64,000 nucleotides of DNA from Cupriavidus necator (GTDB lineage Bacteria > Pseudomonadota > Gammaproteobacteria > Burkholderiales > Burkholderiaceae): positions 62,001-126,000 of the forward strand of contig NZ_SROX01000002.1 in NCBI RefSeq assembly GCF_013141915.1. The letters run 5' to 3'. Under the pieces are notes generated by a model. The model had not been told where the DNA came from and ran no database searches. It worked only from the letters and a program-made list of their open reading frames with translations. The first letter of the stretch is position 1. Each line of letters starts with the position of its first letter. Both the position numbers and the translations under genes were made by a program. Shown here piece by piece: positions 8,801 through 17,130 of the stretch.

Positions 8801-9829
8801 TCAGTTACGCTTGCCGGCCACCAGCGAAATCACGCGCCCGTTCCCCCCTGCGCGGCCAAGAGGCGGACGTTCCTGGCGACGCTCCTGGTAGCGGCGCTTG
8901 ACCAGGTAGATCGGGCGGCCCTTGGATTCGTCGTAGATGCGTCCGATATATTCGCCCACCACGCCCAGTCCGATCAGCTGCAGGCCACCGAAGAACAGCA
9001 GCAGCGACAGCACCGACGCATAGCCTGGCACGTCGACACCCAGCACCATGGTACGGACGACGATAAACATGCCGTAACAGAACGCCAGCATCGCGATAAA
9101 GCTGCCGAGGTAGGTCCAGCTCCGCAGCGGCAATGAGCTGAAGCTGGTGATCCCTTCCAGCGCCAGGTTCCACAACCGCCAGCCCGAGAACTTGGATTTC
9201 CCGGCGCTGCGCGGCGCGCGCTCGTACTGCACAACCACGGTATTGAAGCCTACCCAGGCAAACAGTCCCTTCATGAAGCGGTGCCGTTCGGGCAACTGCT
9301 TCAGTGCATTGACCACGGCACGGTCCATCAGCCGGAAGTCGCCGACATTCTCCGGGATCTTCAGCTCCGACAAGCGGTTGTGCACGCGGTAGTACGCCGC
9401 TGCGGTCATGCGCTTCAGGAACGAATCGGTGGCGCGGCTGGCTCGCTGCGCCAGCACCACCTCGGCGCCCTGGCGCCAGCGCTGGACCAGCGTGGGGATC
9501 AGTTCAGGGGGATCCTGCAAGTCAGCGTCGATGGGGATCACGGCGTCGCCGCCCGCCTCGTCGATGCCGGCGGTCAGCGCCGCTTCCTTGCCGAAATTGC
9601 GGGTCAGGTCGATCACGCGCACGCGTGCATCGCGCCGCGACACTTCCACCAGCGTGGCCAGCGTATCGTCAACGCTGCCGTCATTGACACAAACGATCTC
9701 GAAACGGACGCGCGGGATCGATTCCAGGATCGGCATGACGCGCGAGAAGAACGCGTGCAAGGCCTCGCTCTCGTTATAGCACGGCACCACCAGCGACAGC
9801 AGCGGCGACTCTGCAAAGTTGCTCATCAT
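8801..9829 (-). CDS. GT2 polyprenyl-phosphate glycosyltransferase, GtrB-like
   Basis: A 342-residue protein. The GT2 catalytic domain (about residues 10-230) shows SLVVPCYNESE, the nucleotide-binding VCVNDGSVDDT, and PIDADLQDPPELIP with the DxD-like metal site. Two transmembrane helices follow near 235-300, then GVVGEYIGRIYDESKGRPIY, a strong GtrB/DPMS signature. ATG 9829 has GGGGAGAAAACA ahead of it. Enzymes of this type charge undecaprenyl phosphate with a hexose in the cytoplasm. It probably supplies the GtrA flippase and the neighbouring GT87 transferases. Confidence 0.88.
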   Translation of the reverse strand: MMSNFAESPLLSLVVPCYNESEALHAFFSRVMPILESIPRVRFEIVCVNDGSVDDTLATLVEVSRRDARVRVIDLTRNFGKEAALTAGIDEAGGDAVIPIDADLQDPPELIPTLVQRWRQGAEVVLAQRASRATDSFLKRMTAAAYYRVHNRLSELKIPENVGDFRLMDRAVVNALKQLPERHRFMKGLFAWVGFNTVVVQYERAPRSAGKSKFSGWRLWNLALEGITSFSSLPLRSWTYLGSFIAMLAFCYGMFIVVRTMVLGVDVPGYASVLSLLLFFGGLQLIGLGVVGEYIGRIYDESKGRPIYLVKRRYQERRQERPPLGRAGGNGRVISLVAGKRN

Positions 9830-9868
9830 TGTTTTCTCCCCGGTGCGCCCTGCCTGCGCGCTTTGTCT

Positions 9869-11104
9869 TCAGGCATCGCGCGATGCCTTGCCTGTCCGTT
9901 CCTGGCGGATCCGCCAGACCCCCAGCGCCAGCGCCAGCATCAACCCCAGTGGCATGGGCTGGAAGCCAAACCAGCTCCCCACCGACATGCCCCATAGCGG
10001 CAGCAGCCACAACAGCACCAGCAATTCGCGCTCGCCACGCAACCAGCCGTGGCGGTGTCCATGCAACCCCAGCCACGCAATGGCCAGGCCGAGGAATGCG
10101 AGGTCGTAGTCATAGAGATAAGCCGGCACCAGCAGCCCGGCGCACACCAGCACGGCGGCGCGCAGCGCGAAGCTGCATGGACGCGCCCATGCATAGATCA
10201 CCGACGCCAGCGCCGCCGCCGCGACCATGCCATGCAGCATGGTCGCCAGCACCAGGCTGTCCGACAGCATCTTCACCGCCGCGAACACGGTCGGCATGCG
10301 CGGCAGCAATGCCGCACCATGCAGCAGTTCGGCGGCGGCGCGGCCAGCGTTGCCCAGGAAAGCGGCAAAGGGCGCCGTGCCGAACGCGAGTAGCGCCACC
10401 AGCGCAAGCGCAAGCGCCGTCGCGGCCATCGCCCCCAGCGCACGCCAGTTGCGAGCGCACAGCAATGCCAGGGGAAACATCAGCGCGAGATGCGGCTTCA
10501 CCGTCACCAGTCCCAGCAGCACGCCGGCCAACACCGGGCGCGAGCGCAGGCAGGCCAGCCCCAGGCCCGCGCAACCGGCCAGCCACAGCGCGTTCTGGCC
10601 TGTGGCCAGCACCACGGCGATTCCCGGAAACGCCACGCCGGCGAGCCATGCATTGCGCGGCAGCGTGCGGCACAGCGCAAGCGCATACCACCCTGCGCCG
10701 CCGGCGAGGAAGATGAACGTGGCCAGACCGTACGGCAGCAGGCCGAAGCCCAGCACGAACAGCAAGAACGTGGGCGGATACAGCCACGGCAGCACGCCGT
10801 CACCGACCGCCAGCCCCGGCACGGCCGCAAGCTCCACTTGACGCAGCATCGCGTAGTCGTAGGGTGCGGCCGCGCCGTGGGTCAGCGCCAGCTTGGCCGC
10901 GCCCCAGAAGACGACGAAGTCCGCGCCCGGGGCAAACACACCGGGCACCGCGAACACGCAGGCACGCAAGATCCAGACGCCGAAATACAGCGCATAGCAG
11001 GTCAACGCCACGCAGGAATAAAGATGCATGCGTTCGGCATCCAGCCAATGGACGGCCGGCGCGCCAAACAGCGGCCGGCGCATGCCCGAGTGCGCGGCGC
11101 TCAT
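9869..11104 (-). CDS. GT87/DUF2029 glycosyltransferase (copy 2)
   Basis: A 411-residue polytopic membrane protein paralogous to the genes at 7538 and 11106. Shared features are WLDAERMHLYS, ADFVVFWGAAKLAL with the candidate catalytic aspartate, WLYPPTFLLFVLG and VTVKPHLALMFP. Start ATG 11104 lies one base after the stop of the upstream paralogue, so the two are translationally coupled, and the GT2 gene follows 39 bases on. The order GT87-GT87-GT2 on this strand suggests one operon whose products build and use a lipid-linked sugar. The acceptor is unknown. Confidence 0.82.
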   Translation of the reverse strand: MSAAHSGMRRPLFGAPAVHWLDAERMHLYSCVALTCYALYFGVWILRACVFAVPGVFAPGADFVVFWGAAKLALTHGAAAPYDYAMLRQVELAAVPGLAVGDGVLPWLYPPTFLLFVLGFGLLPYGLATFIFLAGGAGWYALALCRTLPRNAWLAGVAFPGIAVVLATGQNALWLAGCAGLGLACLRSRPVLAGVLLGLVTVKPHLALMFPLALLCARNWRALGAMAATALALALVALLAFGTAPFAAFLGNAGRAAAELLHGAALLPRMPTVFAAVKMLSDSLVLATMLHGMVAAAALASVIYAWARPCSFALRAAVLVCAGLLVPAYLYDYDLAFLGLAIAWLGLHGHRHGWLRGERELLVLLWLLPLWGMSVGSWFGFQPMPLGLMLALALGVWRIRQERTGKASRDA

Positions 11105-11105
11105 G

Positions 11106-12362
11106 TCAGGCTCCCACGGCTTGCGCCACGGGACGCGCTTGCAGCGCCCGCACGCGACGCACCGCGTTCAGCATCAACAGCGCCGATACCAGCGGCCCCA
11201 CCTGCGGCAGGCCGAGCAGCGGATTGGCGTGCTCGAAGACCGGCAACAGCCAGGCCGCCACGAACAGCAGCTTCTCTCGGCCGGATAGACCATGACGCAG
11301 CCCGTCTGCAACCAGGCCGGCCACCGCGATGCCCATCCAGGTCAATTCATAGTGGCGCACATATGGTGTAGCCAGCAGTGCCCCGGCTGCCAGCACGGCG
11401 GCGCGCAGGGGCGCCTCGCGCGTATGGGACCAGACATAGGCCACTGCGCCCGCGGCGGCGAGCGCGGCCAGGCCTTGCACAACGTATGCCGCCGCCGGGC
11501 TCAACCCTGCGAGCTGGGCCGCCGCAAGCACAGACGGCATGCCGTACCAGCCTTGCGGCGTGCCCTCCATCAAGTTTTCGCGTGCCCATGCAGTACTTTG
11601 CAGGAAGGCCGGGATCGTCTCCCAACCACATACCGCTACGCTGGCGGAGACAAAAAGTACCGCGGTAACCCCCGCACTAAGCAGGGTCCGCCAATGCCGC
11701 CCGGCAAGCAGTGCCAGCGGCACCAGCAATGCCAGTTGTGGCTTGATTGCAAGCAGACCGATCAGCACGCCGGCGAGCAACGGGCGCTTGCCCAGCAGGG
11801 CGACCGCACCGCCCGCCAGCGCTGCCGTCAGCAACGCATTCTGCCCCAGCACGGCCGAGATCAACACCGCTGGCGCTGCCACCACAGGCAGCCACAGGCC
11901 GCCTTGCGTCACCGGTCCCGCGCCCAGCAAGCGTCCGATGACGCGAAGGTAAGCGTAGCCACTGCCGGCGACGAACAGCAGGTAGCTGAACGGCAGCGGC
12001 AGCAGCGCCAGCGGCAGTGCCAGCAGCAGAAACGTCGGCGGATACAGCCAGGGCAGCACAATCCCGCTGTCGGCGCCCAAAGGGCCATAGGCCTTCATCA
12101 CCTCGAGATGCCTTGCGAGGTCGTAGGCGTGCACGGGCCCTTCGCTGAGCGCCAGGTAAGACGCGCTCCAGAACACAGCAAAATCGACGCCCGGCCGGCT
12201 GACATGGCTGTCGGTAAAGCCCCTGCTGAAACACGCCCAGGTCACCATCAAAAGCACAAACAGCAGCAGCACCACACCGCTGTAAAGGCGCACGCGGTCC
12301 AGTCCCAGCCATGTGCGCGCACCCTGTCCGCGCGTGACCGGCTGCATCGATATCTGCGTCAT
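11106..12362 (-). CDS. GT87/DUF2029 glycosyltransferase (copy 3)
   Basis: A 418-residue polytopic membrane protein, first gene of the minus-strand glycosylation operon. It has WLGLDRVRLYS at the N-terminus, VDFAVFWSASYLAL, WLYPPTFLLLALPLALLPL and LLAIKPQLALLVP. The start ATG at 12362 follows GGGGGCTTCC, a fair ribosome site. It faces the Tad locus across a one-kilobase gap. Three GT87 paralogues within five kilobases point to ordered addition of several sugars rather than redundancy; that reading is inference. Confidence 0.82.
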   Translation of the reverse strand: MTQISMQPVTRGQGARTWLGLDRVRLYSGVVLLLFVLLMVTWACFSRGFTDSHVSRPGVDFAVFWSASYLALSEGPVHAYDLARHLEVMKAYGPLGADSGIVLPWLYPPTFLLLALPLALLPLPFSYLLFVAGSGYAYLRVIGRLLGAGPVTQGGLWLPVVAAPAVLISAVLGQNALLTAALAGGAVALLGKRPLLAGVLIGLLAIKPQLALLVPLALLAGRHWRTLLSAGVTAVLFVSASVAVCGWETIPAFLQSTAWARENLMEGTPQGWYGMPSVLAAAQLAGLSPAAAYVVQGLAALAAAGAVAYVWSHTREAPLRAAVLAAGALLATPYVRHYELTWMGIAVAGLVADGLRHGLSGREKLLFVAAWLLPVFEHANPLLGLPQVGPLVSALLMLNAVRRVRALQARPVAQAVGA

Positions 12363-13437
12363 GGAAGCCCCCGTTATCTTTTCTGTACGGGCTGTCTCTA
12401 CAAGACTTGCGCAGCGGATACCTGCAGCAATGAGACGCCCTGTTTTTTTTAGTCTTGTTGCGCCAGGGCATTAACGCAAGCCATTGGCAGGCCGACAGCC
12501 TGGCCGGTACGCCATGAAACGGGGCATGGACCACCAACGTTTCGATTCTGAATCACCATTACGCCAGCACCCGCCATGTCGCTGTGCGCAAGGCTCTGCA
12601 GGAGAGCACGGCATTGGGTGACCGCCATCGCGAGGCAGCATGCGCTGTGCCGATGTTTCTATCCGGAAACGTTGGCCCCGCAGGCAAACCGGCTCCTCCA
12701 TCTGTCGATCTCCAGCCGGTGGCCCACCCCTTCGCTTCCCGCGTGCTCAACCAGGCGCCGTAGTCGTCGCGCCGGTCCTCATGCTTATGGTTGAGCCGCA
12801 CAGGCGCAACGCGATGGCATGCACCGAGGCGGCTCCCGAAGGCCCTCATCCAAAGGTTGCGTCATCCAAATGACTTTGCCGCACAAGCGTTTCCTGGCGG
12901 TAACGAGCCTTGGCCGAGAACCGGTTTTTTCCGCCGCGCCGACGCGGGCCGGACTGCGACGTTGCCCGCCAGGCCTTGTGGCACAACGCCTTGCGTGAGG
13001 GTGGCCCGCGCTTTGCCTATGCCAGGCATGCGGCGCACTGCCTGACGCACCGCAACTGCCAGCACAGCGCTTGCCGGCAGCCAGACATACACAAGGGGAG
13101 CCTGACCATGCCAGCCGATCGCCAGCTCGCGTTTCCGCATCGCCATGCCGCGCAAGCCGCCTGCGCCCGCCGCGGCAGCAGCGTGCGACCGCGCCAACTG
13201 GATCGCGCCGGGCACAGCCATCACTCAGCTCGCTGCATGCACGCCTCGGCCGAGCGCCGGCTGCAGTCGCGCAGCCCCCGCGGCGCACGGGCCGGCGCGG
13301 GCCGCTGGCCGTTCCATGCCTGCGCCATTTGTGCACCGCCCGCGTTTCGCTTTACCCGTCGCTGAATTACCTGGCGCAAAACCCGAAGTCATGTCGCAAG
13401 AAGCCCGCAGGGGCCCCTTCCACAGTAGGAGATTGTC
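12363..13437. other. Long intergenic region upstream of the pilin genes
   Basis: This stretch separates the minus-strand glycosyltransferase operon from the plus-strand Tad operon and should hold both promoters. I see a T8 run at 12443-12450. The only frame with a good ribosome site is the small one at 13108-13365, listed separately with low confidence. The arginine-rich frames elsewhere look non-coding. No promoter could be assigned with confidence. Confidence 0.5.
13108..13365 (+). CDS. Possible small basic ORF (doubtful)
   Basis: An 85-codon frame preceded by AAGGGGAGCCTGACC, an unusually good ribosome site, about 70 bases before the first pilin gene. The predicted product is rich in arginine, alanine and histidine with a CAIC motif near the end. 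It has no signal peptide, membrane segment or family resemblance. Arginine-rich frames arise easily in G+C-rich non-coding DNA, so this is listed only because of its start site. Confidence 0.18.
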   Translation: MPADRQLAFPHRHAAQAACARRGSSVRPRQLDRAGHSHHSARCMHASAERRLQSRSPRGARAGAGRWPFHACAICAPPAFRFTRR

Positions 13438-13611
13438 ATGCAAACCCTGAGCCAAGCCCTGAAGCAGTTTGTCTCCGATGAAGACGGCGTCACCGCCATC
13501 GAGTATGGCCTGATCGCCGCGCTGATCGCCGTCGTGATCATTGCCACGGTAAAGACCGTGGGCACCAACCTCAGCAGCGTCTTCAGCTTCATCGGCGCGG
13601 AACTCGCCTGA
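13438..13611 (+). CDS. flp: Flp type IVb pilin 1
   Basis: A 57-residue prepilin. A short leader ends at Gly17, the processing point for the CpaA peptidase (DEDG, then VTAIEYGLIAALIAVVI), with the invariant Glu at +5 and Tyr at +6 of the mature protein. A single hydrophobic helix and a short tail ending FSFIGAELA follow. AGGAG stands a few bases before the ATG. It is the first gene of the Tad operon and very similar to the pilin at 13699 (45 of 57 residues identical by hand alignment). Confidence 0.95.
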   Translation: MQTLSQALKQFVSDEDGVTAIEYGLIAALIAVVIIATVKTVGTNLSSVFSFIGAELA

Positions 13612-13631
13612 GCGATTGCCGCGGACATGGT

Positions 13632-13651
13632 GCGGACCGCATGCGGTCCGC
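13632..13651 (+). terminator. Hairpin between pilin genes (attenuator or mRNA stabiliser)
   Basis: GCGGACCGCA is followed directly by its exact complement TGCGGTCCGC, a perfect 20-base palindrome that can fold as an 8-bp stem with a CATG loop. It sits 20 bases after the first pilin stop. The downstream bases (GCCTTTCC) are not a proper U-tract, so partial attenuation or 3'-end protection of an abundant pilin mRNA is more likely than full termination. Confidence 0.5.
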
Positions 13652-13698
13652 GCCTTTCCACCCTGTAACGCGTTGCCCTTCCCCCCGAGGAGTCAAGC

Positions 13699-13872
13699 AT
13701 GAACCAACTGGTTACCCGCCTGCAGGCATTCCATCGCGATGAAGACGGCGTCACCGCCATCGAATACGGCCTCATCGCCGCGCTGATCGCCGTTGTGATC
13801 ATTGCCACGGTGCAGACCGTCGGCACCAATCTCACCGCCGTATTCAGCTTTATCGGCGCGGAACTGGCCTGA
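13699..13872 (+). CDS. flp: Flp type IVb pilin 2
   Basis: A 57-residue prepilin almost identical to pilin 1 from the processing site onward (DEDG, VTAIEYGLIAALIAVVIIATV). The only mature-region changes are Lys to Gln and a Ser-Ser to Thr-Ala pair. The leader peptides differ more. CGAGGAGTCAAGC precedes the ATG. A tandem duplication of the pilin gene is the simplest origin. Either pilin could be the major subunit. Confidence 0.95.
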   Translation: MNQLVTRLQAFHRDEDGVTAIEYGLIAALIAVVIIATVQTVGTNLTAVFSFIGAELA

Positions 13873-13953
13873 CCTGCCAGGGCGGCGCGGCACAGATGCA
13901 CCGTGCCTGACGCCGCTACGCCACTGACCAGAACGGACCACCCGGAGAGCACC

Positions 13954-14127
13954 ATGACCCCGTTCCAAGCGCGATGCAAGGCACTGATCGAGGAAGAGCA
14001 TGGCGTCACGTCGATCGAATACGCGTTGCTCGGGGCGCTGATCGCGATGGTCATCATCGGCGCGGTCAGTGCACTGGGCCGCGAGGTGCATGCGCTCTTC
14101 AAGCTGATCGAGACGGAATGGCCCTGA
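13954..14127 (+). CDS. Flp-like minor pilin 3
   Basis: A 57-residue prepilin of the same plan but diverged. The leader ends EEEHG, and the mature start is VTSIEYALLGALIAMVII with the conserved Glu5. The tail is different, ending LFKLIETEWP. The ribosome site is GGAGAGCACC. The frame is open from 13903 but the upstream residues are not pilin-like. The sequence difference suggests a minor or initiating subunit; this is inference. Confidence 0.88.
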   Translation: MTPFQARCKALIEEEHGVTSIEYALLGALIAMVIIGAVSALGREVHALFKLIETEWP

Positions 14128-14161
14128 GCCGGGCCCGCAACGAACTCCACGACTGCAAGCC

Positions 14162-14674
14162 ATGACCACCCCCGCCCTCGCCTCTTACATCGGCCCCTGC
14201 ATCGGCCCCGCCGTCATCACCATCGTGATGGCCGCGGCTGCGAGCGACCTCCATCGCAGGCGCATCCCGAATTGGCTGACCTTTGGCGCGTGGATGCTGG
14301 CGCTGCCGGCGCAGGTGGCCCTGCACGGTACGACCGGTGGCGCTGCCAGCTGGGCGCTGGGTTGGCTGGCGGGCCTCGGTGTGTTTTTACCCTTTTACCT
14401 GCTGCGCGGCATGGCCGCGGGCGATGTGAAGCTGATGGCGGCGGTCGGCGCCTGGCTGGGCGCCACGATGGCGCTGCAGATCGCGCTTGCGGCCTTTGTA
14501 CTCGGCGGCGCGTGGGCGCTGGTACTGGTGATGAAGTCGCGCCGGCACGCGCAGCTGGTGCGCAATATCGGCGGCATCCTGCGCACCGGCGCTGGTGGCC
14601 CGTCGGTGGGATCCATGCCTTACGGCGTGGCCATCGCGGCCGGCACGCTGGCCATGCTCTTTACCAGTCAATGA
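14162..14674 (+). CDS. cpaA: Prepilin peptidase CpaA/TadV
   Basis: A 170-residue membrane aspartic peptidase that cleaves Flp prepilins and TadE/F pseudopilins. The first catalytic Asp is in AAASDLHRRRIPNWLT and the second in the GxGD-type motif AAGDVKLMAAVGAW. About five membrane helices are present, and the size fits CpaA/TadV, which lacks the methylase domain of PilD. It starts 34 bases after the third pilin and belongs to the Tad operon. Confidence 0.93.
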   Translation: MTTPALASYIGPCIGPAVITIVMAAAASDLHRRRIPNWLTFGAWMLALPAQVALHGTTGGAASWALGWLAGLGVFLPFYLLRGMAAGDVKLMAAVGAWLGATMALQIALAAFVLGGAWALVLVMKSRRHAQLVRNIGGILRTGAGGPSVGSMPYGVAIAAGTLAMLFTSQ

Positions 14675-14752
14675 TCGAGCCAGTGGCAATGCGGCGCCCA
14701 CAGGCAGCTGCCTGAAAAAGACAACGCTTGGAACGCCGAACGGGGGACAGCA

Positions 14753-16171
14753 ATGATCGAGCATAACGAAACAGGCCGCGCAGCACGGCATCTCGAGCCG
14801 GTGCCGCCCAGCGCCCACAACGGGCACGCCGATCCCGGCATGGCCCCAACACCCTCCTGGCACGTCATGCCCCGGACCATCGCCGACACGGGACTGGATA
14901 TCTCCATGCTGCTCGGCCTGCTGCTGAAGGCCGCGTACCTGCACCGCAGCGTCACCCTGGCGGTGCTGACCGACACACTGAAGCTGCCGGCCACCGTGGT
15001 CAACGAAGTCGCTGCCGTGGCGGTGCGCGAGCGCCTGCTCGAGATCGCCCACCGCGGCGCAAGCGACCTCGACGTGCGCTTCCGCCTGACCGACGCCGGC
15101 TACACCCGCGCGGCCGAAGCGATGGCGCGCTGCTGCTATGCCGGCGCCGCGCCGGTGACGCTGAGCGCTTATCTCGATGCCGTGCAGCGCCACTCGGTCA
15201 GCCATACCTCGGTGACCAAGGCCGACGTCACTGCGGCGTTCCACGACCTGGTGGTGCCGCTGCACCTGCTCGATTCGATCGGCATGGCGCTCAATACGTG
15301 CCGCGCATTGATGATCTACGGCCCCCCGGGCAGCGGCAAGACTTACCTGGCCCAGCGACTGGGCGCCCTGCTGCCCGGCGCGGTGCCGGTGCCGCAAGCG
15401 ATCACGGTCGCCGGCGAGATCATCCAGGTATTCGATCCCCTCGTGCATGTGCCGTTCGACGACAGCGAAACCTCGCTCGCGCGCCGCTCGCAGGACCGCC
15501 GCTGGATCCTGTGCCACCGGCCGGTGGTGCTCTCGGGCGGCGAGCTGACCCTGTCGATGCTGGACCTGCGCTATGACGGCACCTCTGGCTTCTACCAGGC
15601 GCCGCCGCACATGAAGGCCAATAACGGCATCTACATCGTCGACGACCTGGGCCGCCAGCTGGTGGGCGTGTCCGAGCTGCTCAACCGCTGGATCGTGCCC
15701 CTGGACCGCAACATCGACATGTTCACTCTTCGCACCGGCGTGCGCTTCTCGGTGCCGTTCGACGTCTGGCCGGTGTTCTCGACCAACTTGCAACCGTCCG
15801 AGCTGGCCGATGAGGCGTTCCTGCGCCGGCTTGGCAGCAAGCTGTACGTGGGCCCTCTGTCACAGGACGACTATCGCGAGGTGTACCAGCGCACCGCCGC
15901 CGAGTTCGGCCTGTCCAGCACCGACACGGCGCTCGATTTCCTGATGCAGGGCCTGCATTTCTCCGGCGATACGCCGCTGCTGGCGTGCATCCCGCGGGAC
16001 CTGTTGCGGCTGGTCGCATCGGGGGTGCGCTACCACGGCCACGCTGCGCAGGTCACCGAAGAAGCGCTGCTCAATGCCTGGCAGAGCTACTACGGGCTGC
16101 GGCCTGCACCCGACACCCCGCCGCCCGGCCTGCCGCATCGCTGGCCTGACGGACACCGCGCCGCGGGCTGA
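14753..16171 (+). CDS. AAA+ ATPase embedded in the Tad operon
   Basis: A 472-residue cytoplasmic protein. The N-terminal ~150 residues look like a small helical/winged region (LKAAYLHRSVTLAVLTDTLKLP). An ATPase domain follows, with Walker A GPPGSGKT near residue 190 and Walker B IYIVDDLG near 292, then a sensor-1-like WPVFSTNLQPSELADEAFLRRLG. It resembles MoxR/midasin-type AAA+ folds more than the secretion ATPase CpaF, which is encoded separately at 23025. The start has GGGGGACAGCA ahead. It is not one of the classical Tad components. A role in pilus assembly or remodelling is inferred from its position between cpaA and cpaB. Confidence 0.8.
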   Translation: MIEHNETGRAARHLEPVPPSAHNGHADPGMAPTPSWHVMPRTIADTGLDISMLLGLLLKAAYLHRSVTLAVLTDTLKLPATVVNEVAAVAVRERLLEIAHRGASDLDVRFRLTDAGYTRAAEAMARCCYAGAAPVTLSAYLDAVQRHSVSHTSVTKADVTAAFHDLVVPLHLLDSIGMALNTCRALMIYGPPGSGKTYLAQRLGALLPGAVPVPQAITVAGEIIQVFDPLVHVPFDDSETSLARRSQDRRWILCHRPVVLSGGELTLSMLDLRYDGTSGFYQAPPHMKANNGIYIVDDLGRQLVGVSELLNRWIVPLDRNIDMFTLRTGVRFSVPFDVWPVFSTNLQPSELADEAFLRRLGSKLYVGPLSQDDYREVYQRTAAEFGLSSTDTALDFLMQGLHFSGDTPLLACIPRDLLRLVASGVRYHGHAAQVTEEALLNAWQSYYGLRPAPDTPPPGLPHRWPDGHRAAG

Positions 16172-16213
16172 CACGGCAACCCACACACACGGACCATTGC
16201 AGGGAGAGTCATC

Positions 16214-17059
16214 ATGAAAAACACACGCGCAATCCTGATGCTGCTGATCGCCCTCGTCGCCGGCGTCGCGGCGGTGGTGTCGGCCTCACGCTGGCTGGTG
16301 CAGCAGTCTTCGAGCGCGGTCAAGCAGGTGGTCGTGGCCACCGTTGACCTGAACCTGGGACAACCGCTCAACGGCAGCCAGTTGCGGCTCGTCAGCTGGC
16401 CGTCGGGAAGCGTGCCGCCCGGCGCCTTTGACGACCTGAAAACACTGGAAGGCCGCGTGGTACGCACCAGCCTGCAGCGTGGCGAGCCCATCCTCGATGC
16501 CAAGCTGGCGCCGATCGGCACCAAGGGCGGCCTGTCCGCCGTGATCAATGACGGCAAGCGCGCGATCACCGTGCGCGTGAACGATGTCGTGGGCGTGGCC
16601 GGCTTCGCGCTGCCGGGCAACTACGTCGACGTGATCGTCAACACCAACGAGGAAGCCAGGAGCACGCAGGCCGGCAGCATCTCGAAGATCGTGCTGGAGA
16701 AGATCCTGGTGCTCGCGGTGGCGCAGCAGGTCAGCCGCGACGACACCCAGCCCAAGGTGGTCAATGCCGTGACGCTGGAGGTTACGCCGGAGCAGGCCGA
16801 GAAGCTGGACGTGGCGCGCAGCGTCGGCACGTTGTCGCTGGTGCTGCGCAACCAGATGGACGTGGCCGACATCAACACCGGCGGCGCCACCAAGGGCACG
16901 TTGCTGGGCAAGGCACCGGAAGCGGCGCCGGTCAGGGTAGTCACCCAGACCGCCACGCGCACCGTGGTCAAGACCCGCACGGTGGTAGCCCAGCCGGCAC
17001 GCTCGGGCAACTGCATCGGCGTGCTGGCCGGCATGCAGGGCGGCGTCGAGTGCTTCTGA
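16214..17059 (+). CDS. cpaB: Flp pilus assembly protein CpaB/RcpC
   Basis: A 281-residue periplasmic protein anchored by one N-terminal helix (ILMLLIALVAGVAAVVSASRWL). An SAF domain follows at about residues 40-105 (VVATVDLNLGQPLNGSQLRL, then RTSLQRGEPILDAKLAP), then the RcpC region with AITVRVNDVVGVAGFALPGNYVD. CpaB is thought to contact peptidoglycan and the secretin. GGGAGAGTCATC precedes the start. It lies between the AAA+ ATPase and the secretin gene. Confidence 0.93.
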   Translation: MKNTRAILMLLIALVAGVAAVVSASRWLVQQSSSAVKQVVVATVDLNLGQPLNGSQLRLVSWPSGSVPPGAFDDLKTLEGRVVRTSLQRGEPILDAKLAPIGTKGGLSAVINDGKRAITVRVNDVVGVAGFALPGNYVDVIVNTNEEARSTQAGSISKIVLEKILVLAVAQQVSRDDTQPKVVNAVTLEVTPEQAEKLDVARSVGTLSLVLRNQMDVADINTGGATKGTLLGKAPEAAPVRVVTQTATRTVVKTRTVVAQPARSGNCIGVLAGMQGGVECF

Positions 17060-17130
17060 GCCAGCGCGCCAAAGATACGGCCCATTCTCGTCAAACCAGA
17101 CAGGCATCACGCTCCGGGGGGAGATCCAAA

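Noticed and set aside
12979..12994. TGGCACAACGCCTTGC, resembling a sigma-54 promoter upstream of the pilin genes
   Set aside because: GG and GC are eleven bases apart; sigma-54 needs ten, and such an extra base usually abolishes function.
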